A stretch of DNA of 5,922 nt, from contig CAJFQR010000085.1 in assembly GCA_904419105.1 (NCBI GenBank), positions 1 to 5,922 on the forward strand, written 5' to 3'. The stretch's first letter is position 1; the number at the start of each line of letters is the position of its first letter. A program made the position numbers and the translations under genes. Origin of the DNA: Candidatus Avimicrobium faecavium (GTDB taxonomy: Bacteria; Bacillota; Clostridia; Oscillospirales; Ruminococcaceae). This document shows, piece after piece, positions 1 through 5,462 of this stretch. The notes below the pieces were generated by a model. The model had not been told where the DNA came from. It saw only the letters and a program-made list of their open reading frames with translations, and did not search any database.

Positions 1-1
1 T

Positions 2-1030
2 ATTGCTGTCAGCGGCACCCACGGAAAGACCACCACCACCTCGATGATCACCCAGGTGCTGATGGGCGCCGGGAAAGACCCTACCGCCGTCATCGGCGGA
101 AAACTGCCCATCATCGGTGGCAGCGGTCGCAGCGGAAAAAGTGAGGTCATGGTCTGCGAGGCCTGTGAGTTTGACGATCACTATCAGCACCTCTCCCCGG
201 CCTATGCCATCATCCTCAATGTGGACAATGACCATTTGGACTACTTCGGCAATATGGACAATGCCATCGCTTCCTTTCACCGCTTTGCCGGCCGTGCAAA
301 GAAGGCGGTCATCTACGACGCGGACGACGCCAATACTCGCAAAGCTCTTGAGGGCATTGGCTGCCGGACCATCACCTTCGGCGAGCACGCAGGAGCTGAC
401 TACTATCCGATGAACATCGTTTCCGTGGAGGGCCAGACCAAATTTGCGCTGATGCACGATAATAAAAAGCTGTGTGATGTGACACTGAACATCCCCGGTG
501 TTCACAATGTCCTCAACGCGCTGGCTGCGGCGGCTGCCTGCTTTGAGGTCGGCGTCACACCGGAGGAATTTTCAAGGGAGATCGAGGGCTTCCACGGCGC
601 CAAGCGCCGCTTTGAGATCCACGGCGAGAATATGGGCATCACCATTGCCGATGATTACGGCCATCATCCCCGGGAGCTGGAGGTCACCCTCAAGGCGGCC
701 AAGGGGATGCACTACAACGAGGTCTGGGCGGTGTTCCAGCCATTCACCTACTCTCGGACCTATCTGCTGATGGACGACTTCGCCCGTGTACTGCCTATTG
801 CCGATCATGTGGTGATGAGTGAGATCATGGGCAGCCGGGAGGTCAATACCTACGGCGTCTACACCAAAGACCTTGCAGAGAAGATCCCCGGCAGCGTGTG
901 GTTCCCAACTTTTGAAGAGATCGCAGACTATGTGATGACCCATGCCAAACCCGGTGATCTGGTGATCACCCTCGGCTGCGGCGACATCAATAAATGTGCC
1001 AAAATGATGATGGAATATAAAAAGAAGTAA
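2..1030 (+). CDS. murC: UDP-N-acetylmuramate--L-alanine ligase MurC (5' end missing)
   Basis: This cytoplasmic ligase uses ATP to add L-alanine to UDP-N-acetylmuramic acid, the first step in building the peptidoglycan peptide stem. The open frame runs in from the left edge; 342 residues are visible, against roughly 450-470 in a whole MurC, so the N-terminal UDP-binding domain is mostly lost. The ATG at 44 is internal, because the P-loop GTHGKTTTT (visible residues 5-13) begins upstream of it. Further motifs follow in MurC order: EACEFDDHYQHL (53-64), NVDNDHLDYFG (73-83), PGVHNVLNALAA (165-176), KRRF (201-204), DDYGHHP (217-223) and FQPFTYSRT (245-253). GTHGKTTTT and the C-terminal GCGDINK (325-331) fit MurC better than MurD, MurE or MurF; Mpl is a less likely alternative. 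The FQPF motif has Phe where many MurC proteins have His. The gene ends in TAA, facing punA across a hairpin. Confidence 0.95.
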   Translation: MAVSGTHGKTTTTSMITQVLMGAGKDPTAVIGGKLPIIGGSGRSGKSEVMVCEACEFDDHYQHLSPAYAIILNVDNDHLDYFGNMDNAIASFHRFAGRAKKAVIYDADDANTRKALEGIGCRTITFGEHAGADYYPMNIVSVEGQTKFALMHDNKKLCDVTLNIPGVHNVLNALAAAAACFEVGVTPEEFSREIEGFHGAKRRFEIHGENMGITIADDYGHHPRELEVTLKAAKGMHYNEVWAVFQPFTYSRTYLLMDDFARVLPIADHVVMSEIMGSREVNTYGVYTKDLAEKIPGSVWFPTFEEIADYVMTHAKPGDLVITLGCGDINKCAKMMMEYKKK

Positions 1031-1049
1031 CCCTTCTCTCCTATATGTG

Positions 1050-1095
1050 AAAGGGCTCCGCCTGACCGGATCAACCGGAACAGGCGGAGCCCTTT
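1050..1095. terminator. Bidirectional hairpin terminator between murC and punA
   Basis: Bases 1050-1064 and 1081-1095 are perfect inverted repeats of 15 bp (AAAGGGCTCCGCCTG and its complement). The 16-base loop holds a second small stem, CCGG at 1066-1069 with CCGG at 1075-1078. The hairpin lies between two genes that converge on it, 19 bases after the murC stop and 42 bases after the punA stop. Each RNA would have a short A/U run on either side of the GC-rich stem, but only three U residues directly follow it, so the U-tracts are weak. Bidirectional use is inferred from symmetry and position. Confidence 0.8.
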
Positions 1096-1137
1096 AATAT
1101 GAAAAGGTGTTTTGCTTTACAGATCAAGAGGGTGGGT

Positions 1138-1971
1138 TTACATCCGGGAGACGATCCCGGTCACCAGACGGATAAATTCATTCTGGACCCGGTCAGCGGT
1201 CTCTTTGACCTCTTCATGTGAGAGGGTATTGTCCGTCATGCCGGCGGCCAGGTTAGTGATGCAGGAGATACCCAGCACACGGATGCCGCTGTGGCGCGCT
1301 ACCAGTACCTCCGGCACGGTGGACATACCCACCGCATCAGCTCCAATGGTGCGCAGATACCGGATCTCTGCCGGGGTCTCAAAGTTGGGACCGGTGAGCC
1401 AGGCATAGACGCCGGTCGCCAGTGGAATGTTCAGCTCCTCCGCAGTGGCCTTGGCGAGAGTACGATACTCCTTGTCGTAGGCAACAGTCATATCGAAAAA
1501 GCGGTCGCCAAAGGCATCAAGGTTTTCTCCGATAAGGGGATTCTCCCCGGTGAGGTTCAGATGGTCCTCGATGAGCATCAGTGTACCGGCGTGGAACCCG
1601 GTATTGATGCCGCCGGCGGCGTTGGTGACCAGGAGGCTATCGATACCGAGGAGCTTCATCACACGTACCGGCATCGTCACCTGCTTGAGGTCATAGCCCT
1701 CGTAGTAGTGGAAACGCCCCTGCATACAGAGCACCTCCTTGCCGCCAAGCTTTCCGCAGACGAACTGTCCTTTATGTCCCGAGACAGTGGAAACCGGGAA
1801 ATGGGGGATCTCTTTATAGGGAATGGTCAGCGGGGCATCCAGCCGTTCGGCGAGATCTCCAAGGCCGGATCCCAGTGTGATGGCGATCTCCGGTCTGCGC
1901 CCGCCAAGGGCCGACCGCACATAAGCTGCCGCTTCCTGGACCTGGCGGGTATATTCTGCTGCTGTCATCAT
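1138..1971 (-). CDS. punA: Purine nucleoside phosphorylase, trimeric PNP family (PunA type)
   Basis: This enzyme cleaves purine (deoxy)ribonucleosides with phosphate to give free base and (deoxy)ribose-1-phosphate, for cytoplasmic purine salvage. The 277 residues match the usual length of the trimeric, mammalian-like class. Visible motifs in order are GSGLG (34-38), SGHKGQ (64-69), GRFHYYEG (85-92), TNAAGG (116-121), GPNFETPAE (194-202) and GMSTVPE (215-221). By spacing, E198, M216 and N240 correspond to human Glu201, Met219 and Asn243. That Glu/Asn pair favours 6-oxopurines (guanosine, inosine) over adenosine. The hexameric DeoD family lacks this pattern. Two ATG codons stand in tandem (1966-1971); the outer one is chosen because AGGAG at 1981-1985 lies 9 bases upstream of it. 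It has its own promoter and appears monocistronic, between two terminators. Confidence 0.95.
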   Translation of the reverse strand: MMTAAEYTRQVQEAAAYVRSALGGRRPEIAITLGSGLGDLAERLDAPLTIPYKEIPHFPVSTVSGHKGQFVCGKLGGKEVLCMQGRFHYYEGYDLKQVTMPVRVMKLLGIDSLLVTNAAGGINTGFHAGTLMLIEDHLNLTGENPLIGENLDAFGDRFFDMTVAYDKEYRTLAKATAEELNIPLATGVYAWLTGPNFETPAEIRYLRTIGADAVGMSTVPEVLVARHSGIRVLGISCITNLAAGMTDNTLSHEEVKETADRVQNEFIRLVTGIVSRM

Positions 1972-2001
1972 TGTAAAACACTCCTTTTCTCAGCTTTCTC
2001 C

Positions 2002-2030
2002 ATCATAGTACAAGCAGCCGCTCCCGTCAA
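2002..2030 (-). promoter_or_regulatory. Sigma-A-type promoter of punA
   Basis: On the minus strand, TTGACG (2025-2030) and TATGAT (2002-2007) are separated by exactly 17 bases. Each hexamer matches the vegetative consensus at five of six positions. Transcription would start near 1995, giving a leader of about 24 bases that carries the AGGAG ribosome binding site. The promoter lies just after the spoIIR terminator, so punA should be expressed independently of the genes upstream. No operator is evident; a PurR-type or other control site was not recognised. Confidence 0.75.
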
Positions 2031-2049
2031 GCACTCTGCCGCGATTATG

Positions 2050-2086
2050 AAAAAACGGCAACCCGGTCAACTCCCCGGGCTGCCGT
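2050..2086 (-). terminator. Rho-independent terminator of spoIIR
   Basis: Read on the minus strand, bases 2086-2075 (ACGGCAGCCCGG) pair with 2066-2055 (CCGGGTTGCCGT) in a 12-bp stem containing one G-U pair. The loop is 8 bases. A run of six U residues (2055-2050) follows, its first base also closing the stem. It begins 10 bases after the spoIIR stop codon. This is the only convincing terminator I see on the minus strand between the right edge of the window and punA. Confidence 0.9.
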
Positions 2087-2096
2087 CTCCGAACGC

Positions 2097-2711
2097 TCAA
2101 ATGCCGATCTTCTCCCGCAGCGACTCCACCAGTTCAACAACGGCCAGCTTGGGTTTGTAGATTACCGTGTTATTCAGCTCCTCGATTTCCTCAGCGATCA
2201 CCGCTGCCTCCCCTTTTACCGCCGCATCGATACAGAGCGGCGGGTAGGCCACACACCACCAGTTATGACCTTGGCCGCCGCCCAGTGTGACCCTCAGTGA
2301 CTGATAGCGTCCAGCAGGCAATGAAAAGGTCCGCTCACCCTGGTTATATGTGCGGGTGGTAAAATACATCTCGGTGAGCTCGGCATGGGCCCGGTAATCC
2401 GCTCCCGCTTCAGCAAGGACCGCATTGGCCGCCGACTCGACCCGGTCCAGATTCTCCCGGACGCTTGCCGTTGTCGCAGACAGACTGCCATCGGTTTCGA
2501 TCCAACCGGCCAGATCCTCCAGCACTGCATCCCGTACCTGGAGCTTGAGGGCCTGGTCGGCTTCAGCATCCGAATCGGCGAGGATGTGAATGCGCAGCAC
2601 CTCCCCCCGTACTGCGGCACAGTCGACCCCAAACTGAAACAGCGAGATCCCGACTGCCAACACCAGGCCAAGCCCGATGGCAGCCTCCAATCGACTTACG
2701 CAAGCTCGCAT
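2097..2711 (-). CDS. spoIIR: Stage II sporulation protein R (SpoIIR)
   Basis: SpoIIR is made in the forespore and exported to the space between the two membranes, where it triggers SpoIIGA to cleave pro-sigma-E in the mother cell. This version has 204 residues. A hydrophobic segment at about 9-29 fits a signal anchor or signal peptide. The family signatures are VLRIHILADSD (38-48), the basic stretch QALKLQVRDAVL (53-64), LPAGRYQSLRV (131-141) and the hallmark NWWCVAYPPLC (150-160). The start at 2711 is chosen over an in-frame ATG at 2771 because GGAGGG (2719-2724) sits 7 bases ahead of it, the hydrophobic segment then begins near the N-terminus, and the upstream ATG overlaps a candidate sigma-F promoter. 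It lies 98 bases downstream of ispE on the same strand and is followed by a strong terminator. Confidence 0.95.
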   Translation of the reverse strand: MRACVSRLEAAIGLGLVLAVGISLFQFGVDCAAVRGEVLRIHILADSDAEADQALKLQVRDAVLEDLAGWIETDGSLSATTASVRENLDRVESAANAVLAEAGADYRAHAELTEMYFTTRTYNQGERTFSLPAGRYQSLRVTLGGGQGHNWWCVAYPPLCIDAAVKGEAAVIAEEIEELNNTVIYKPKLAVVELVESLREKIGI

Positions 2712-2718
2712 CGTCCAT

Positions 2719-2724
2719 CCCTCC
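2719..2724 (-). promoter_or_regulatory. Ribosome binding site that fixes the spoIIR start
   Basis: Minus-strand GGAGGG lies 7 bases upstream of the ATG at 2709-2711. No comparable site precedes the in-frame ATG at 2769-2771, so the shorter reading of spoIIR is preferred. A six-base inverted repeat, CCAGAA (2753-2758) with TTCTGG (2723-2728), overlaps the edge of the site and could modestly affect its access; that effect is speculative. Confidence 0.8.
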
Positions 2725-2761
2725 AGAAAAAAATCGGCGCATTCTTCGTCCGTTCTGGTTG

Positions 2762-2791
2762 AAGTATGCACCGAAATTTTTCCAGTTATAC
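2762..2791 (-). promoter_or_regulatory. Candidate sigma-F (forespore) promoter of spoIIR
   Basis: On the minus strand, GTATA (2787-2791) is followed after 15 bases by GTGCATACTT (2762-2771). The Bacillus sigma-F pattern, as I recall it, is GywTA, about 15 bases, then GgnrAnAnTw. The -35 fits fully. The -10 has the G, both A residues, the T and the final w, but lacks the second G and the purine. Transcription would start near 2755, about 44 bases ahead of the spoIIR ATG. spoIIR is sigma-F-dependent in Bacillus subtilis, so the position is what one would expect. Sigma-G recognises related sequences and cannot be excluded. Confidence 0.6.
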
Positions 2792-2809
2792 AGGAATGAA
2801 ACGGAAACC

Positions 2810-3685
2810 CTATCCCACAAAAGAGGCGCCATACTGAATCGGACTGCAGCGGCGGACAAAATACCTCTGCAGCTTGAGCCGTCTGGCGGCAGCTTCGGCG
2901 TCTGCGGTCCGAGCAAAGAGCCCAAACACCGCCGAACCAGAGCCGGACATCAAGCTGCCTGCGGCCCCGCAGGCGAGCATCTCCGACTTGATATGGTCGA
3001 TCTCCTCGCAGTCGCAGACCCGTTCCAGCACATTGTAGAGACTCTTCCCGACCGCGGCGATATCCCCCTCCTGAATGGCTGCCTTGACCGGCGGTGTACC
3101 GGGAAGTGCCAGCGGGATCCCGCTCTCATCGTAGCGGGCAAAGCAGGCGGCGGTAGAGATCCCCACCGCGGGTTTGGCGATGAGGATATGGCAGGGCGGC
3201 AGCGGATCGATGGGTTCGATGATTTCACCATAGCCGCGGACCACCGCCGTCCCACCGACGAGGCAGAAGGGAATGTCTGCGCCGATCTTGGCGCCAAGGT
3301 CGCAGAGGGCCTTTTCCGACAGAGGGGAGTTCAATAGGGCATTGAGTCCGACCAATACACCGGCACCATCGGCGCTGCCGCCGCCGAGCCCTGCCTGAGC
3401 TGGGATCTGTTTGTGGATACGGATATTGACCCCTTCCCGGCTGCCGGCAGCATCCAGCAGTGCTCTGGCACAGCGCCAGGCGATGTTCGTCTCATCGGTG
3501 GGAATATCGCTGTTGTCCATCGTAAGATGGATCTCACTGTCATCCCGCAGGGTCAGATAGACGGTGTCAAACAGATTCACTGTCTGCATCACCATCTCCA
3601 TGATGTGATAACCGTTGGGCATCCGGAAAGAGATATCGAGATAGAGATTCAGTTTAGCGGGACATTTCACCCTGGCCGGACGCAT
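2810..3685 (-). CDS. ispE: 4-diphosphocytidyl-2-C-methyl-D-erythritol kinase IspE
   Basis: IspE phosphorylates CDP-methylerythritol with ATP, a middle step in the methylerythritol phosphate route to isoprenoid precursors. The 291 residues are normal for this GHMP-family kinase. The N-terminal PAKLNLYLDI (9-18) carries the substrate-binding Lys and Asn. The glycine-rich ATP loop is PAQAGLGGGSADGAG (95-109). GADIPF (135-140) contains the catalytic Asp137, and MSGSGSAVFG (246-255) is the C-terminal GHMP motif. The ATG at 3685 is preceded by a purine-rich GGAAGGGGAG (3690-3699) and gives the expected short lead-in to PAKLN; a GTG at 3670 (codon 6) is a poorer alternative. The start lies 32 bases inside the end of the aminotransferase gene, so translation is likely coupled. 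spoIIR follows with no terminator between. Confidence 0.95.
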   Translation of the reverse strand: MRPARVKCPAKLNLYLDISFRMPNGYHIMEMVMQTVNLFDTVYLTLRDDSEIHLTMDNSDIPTDETNIAWRCARALLDAAGSREGVNIRIHKQIPAQAGLGGGSADGAGVLVGLNALLNSPLSEKALCDLGAKIGADIPFCLVGGTAVVRGYGEIIEPIDPLPPCHILIAKPAVGISTAACFARYDESGIPLALPGTPPVKAAIQEGDIAAVGKSLYNVLERVCDCEEIDHIKSEMLACGAAGSLMSGSGSAVFGLFARTADAEAAARRLKLQRYFVRRCSPIQYGASFVG

Positions 3686-4862
3686 GTCGCTCCCCTTCCA
3701 ACTTATTCAGAAATTTTTCAATTTTGCCGATGGCGATCTTCAGATGCCGCAGCGAGTAGCAGTAGGAGATGCGCACATGGCCCTCTCCCCAGCTGCCGAA
3801 GGCGTCGCCGGGGATCACCGCCACATGCTCCTCCTGCAGCAGGCGTACGCAGAACTGCTCGCTGGTGAGACCGGTGCATTTGATCGACGGGAACACATAA
3901 AAGGCGCCTTTGGGCTCAAAGCACTTGAGCCCAATGCGGTTGAGTTCGCCGACAAGATATTTGCCGCGGAGATCGTACTCATCGCGCATCGCCTCGATCT
4001 CGTCGTCGCAGCTACGCAGCGCCTCAATGGCGGCATACTGACTGGTGGTCGGCGCGCACATGATGGCAAACTGGTGGATCTTGATCATCTGCTGAATCAA
4101 CGGCGCCGGTCCGACCGCATAGCCCAACCGCCAGCCGGTCATGGCATAGGTCTTGGAAAAGCCGTTGACCACGATGGTGCGCTCCCGCATCCCCTCGATG
4201 GAGGCGATGGAGACATGCTTGACTCCGCCGTAGGTGAGCTCAGCGTAGATCTCGTCCGACAGGACAAGGATATTTGTGCCCCGCAGCACCTCGGCGATGG
4301 CCTCCAGATCTTCCCGGCGCATGATACCGCCGGTTGGGTTGTTGGGGTATGGGAAGATGAGCAGTTTGCTCTTCGGGGTAATGGCTGCTTTTAGGGCCTC
4401 CGGCGTCAGGCAGAAATCGTCCTCAAACCGGGTGGGAATGCTGACCACCTTTGCACCGGACAGCCGTGCAATGGGATCATAGGAGACATAACAGGGCTCT
4501 GGAATGAGCACTTCATCGCCGGGGTCTACCACCGCGCGAATCATCATATCGATGGCCTCCGATCCGCCGACGGTGACCATCGTCTCCTCCGGCGTATAGG
4601 AGAGGCCCATACGCCGCTCCAGATAGCGGCAAATCTCCAATTTGAGATCCTTAAACCCGGCATTGGGTGAATAATGGGTTCGGCCGCGCTCCAGGCTCTC
4701 GATACCCGCCTGGCGGATCACCCACGGGGTCTGAAAGTCCGGCTCCCCGACGCCGAGGGAGATGACATCGTCCATCTCCGCTGCGAGCTCGGAAAACCGG
4801 CGAATCCCAGAGGGTTGGAGCTTTTTGACCTGATCGGAAAGGAGGTTCTCGTAGTCAATCAC
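3654..4862 (-). CDS. PLP-dependent class I/II aminotransferase, YugH/AlaT-like
   Basis: This is a fold-type I, pyridoxal-phosphate transaminase of 402 residues. Visible landmarks are SLGVGEPDFQTP (35-46), YSPNAG (64-69), the cofactor-contacting YPNNPTG (172-178), SDEIYAELTY (202-211, with Asp203 and Tyr206), and SKTYAMTGWRLGY (236-248) with Schiff-base Lys237 and Arg245. FYVFP (321-325) precedes VRISY (363-367), whose Arg364 should bind the substrate carboxylate. It resembles Bacillus YugH, described as the alanine transaminase AlaT; the related PatA is an alternative, and the exact substrate cannot be read from sequence. Pairing with an Lrp regulator like YugG/AlaR favours the AlaT role. The start is GTG (4860-4862), overlapping the regulator's TGA by 4 bases. 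The C-terminal tail (about 388-402) seems longer than usual and is encoded over the ispE ribosome binding site and start. Confidence 0.9.
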   Translation of the reverse strand: MIDYENLLSDQVKKLQPSGIRRFSELAAEMDDVISLGVGEPDFQTPWVIRQAGIESLERGRTHYSPNAGFKDLKLEICRYLERRMGLSYTPEETMVTVGGSEAIDMMIRAVVDPGDEVLIPEPCYVSYDPIARLSGAKVVSIPTRFEDDFCLTPEALKAAITPKSKLLIFPYPNNPTGGIMRREDLEAIAEVLRGTNILVLSDEIYAELTYGGVKHVSIASIEGMRERTIVVNGFSKTYAMTGWRLGYAVGPAPLIQQMIKIHQFAIMCAPTTSQYAAIEALRSCDDEIEAMRDEYDLRGKYLVGELNRIGLKCFEPKGAFYVFPSIKCTGLTSEQFCVRLLQEEHVAVIPGDAFGSWGEGHVRISYCYSLRHLKIAIGKIEKFLNKLEGERHASGQGEMSR

Positions 4863-5338
4863 AGGGAGGTGACCTCTCTTTCATCGGTATCGTCCAGCGC
4901 TACAAAGACACCAAGTTCCTTATAGGTGCGCAGTACAAAGCTGGTGGAGGTGGACTGCACCGACTCAAGCGGTGCCAGCCGGTGAGCCACGAACATAGCC
5001 ACATCCTTGAAGGACTTACCGGTAACAGTGAGAGCGATATCACAGGTGCCGCTCATCAGATAGACGCTTTCCACCTCGTCAAATTTGGCGATGATACCGG
5101 CGATCTCTTCAAAACCCATGTCCTTCTGCGGGATCACTTTCAGCTCGATGCGCGCATTGACATAGTCGCGATCGGTCTTATCCCAGTCAACGATGGCTTT
5201 GTACCCCTTGATGACACCGGATGCCTCATAGGCGGCGATGCGTGCGGCCACATCCTCCTCCGATGTAGAAAGTGCCGCCGCAAGTTCGGCGTTGGTGAGT
5301 CTGGCATCCTCTGAGAGCAGAGAGAGCAGCTGGTCCAT
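4859..5338 (-). CDS. Lrp/AsnC-family transcriptional regulator, YugG/AlaR-like
   Basis: This 159-residue protein is probably a DNA-binding regulator of the aminotransferase that follows it. Residues 1-50 form a winged helix-turn-helix of the Lrp type (LLSEDARLTNAELAAAL, then a recognition helix near 30-40 and SGVIKGYKAIVD). Residues about 60-140 match the AsnC/RAM ligand-binding domain, including VESVYLMSGTCDIALTVTG (about 89-107) and the Ser/Thr-rich segment ending in LESVQSTSTSF (about 123-133). The sequence resembles Bacillus YugG, reported as the alanine-responsive activator AlaR of the transaminase gene; the ligand here is inferred. The helix-turn-helix starts a few residues earlier than in typical Lrp, but an in-frame TAG two codons upstream (5342-5344) and AGGAG at 5348-5352, 9 bases before the ATG, fix the start. 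It overlaps the next gene as GTGA. Confidence 0.93.
   Translation of the reverse strand: MDQLLSLLSEDARLTNAELAAALSTSEEDVAARIAAYEASGVIKGYKAIVDWDKTDRDYVNARIELKVIPQKDMGFEEIAGIIAKFDEVESVYLMSGTCDIALTVTGKSFKDVAMFVAHRLAPLESVQSTSTSFVLRTYKELGVFVALDDTDEREVTSL
4863..4879 (-). promoter_or_regulatory. Ribosome binding site of the aminotransferase within a small hairpin
   Basis: On the minus strand, AGAGAGG (4873-4879) is the likely Shine-Dalgarno sequence, 10 bases before the GTG start. It is followed by UCA and then CCTCCCT (4863-4869), which can pair with it at six of seven positions. The hairpin would hide the ribosome binding site until a ribosome finishing the regulator gene opened it. The bases also encode the last codons of the regulator, so the structure may be partly coincidental. 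Confidence 0.5.
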
Positions 5339-5373
5339 GTTCTATCACTCCTTTTGGAAAATATTTAGTCTTT

Positions 5374-5401
5374 ATTATACCACCGTTTTTTATGAAGTAA
5401 A
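5374..5401 (-). promoter_or_regulatory. Promoter of the lrp-aminotransferase-ispE operon
   Basis: On the minus strand a perfect TATAAT (5374-5379) is preceded by TG at the extended -10 position (TGGTATAAT). Sixteen bases further upstream, TTTACT (5396-5401) is a four-of-six match to the -35 consensus. Transcription would start near 5366, leaving a leader of about 28 bases with the AGGAG site at 5348-5352. The flanking DNA is strikingly A/T-rich compared with the genes on either side. An autoregulatory Lrp-type site may lie here, but I could not define one. Confidence 0.7.
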
Positions 5402-5462
5402 GTAAAAAAGAAAAAACTTCCTGTGAATCCTGCAAAAAACTTGGAGGCTCCGTGAAAAACGG

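Noticed and set aside
1291..2160. Long plus-strand open frame opposite punA
   Set aside because: It runs antisense to a full-length, motif-complete punA and through its promoter and the spoIIR terminator. Its translation has no recognisable domain and no ribosome binding site. GC-rich coding DNA commonly gives such shadows.
2723..2758. Inverted repeat CCAGAA/TTCTGG with a T-run, considered as a terminator or attenuator before spoIIR
   Set aside because: The stem is only 6 bp with a 24-base loop, and the T-run lies inside the loop-side arm rather than after the stem, so it does not look like a terminator.
2712..2771. 20-residue N-terminal extension of SpoIIR from the ATG at 2771
   Set aside because: The extension is acidic and polar, would push the signal segment away from the N-terminus, lacks a ribosome binding site, and overlaps the candidate sigma-F -10 element.
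3684..4394. Plus-strand 236-residue open frame opposite the aminotransferase
   Set aside because: It is antisense to a well-conserved aminotransferase coding region, has no recognisable motif, and is explained by codon bias on the opposite strand.
5400..5462. Possible terminator after tmcAL
   Set aside because: T-runs are present on the minus strand, but only 3-4 bp stems (for example CCGT/ACGG) can be drawn, which is too weak to call.
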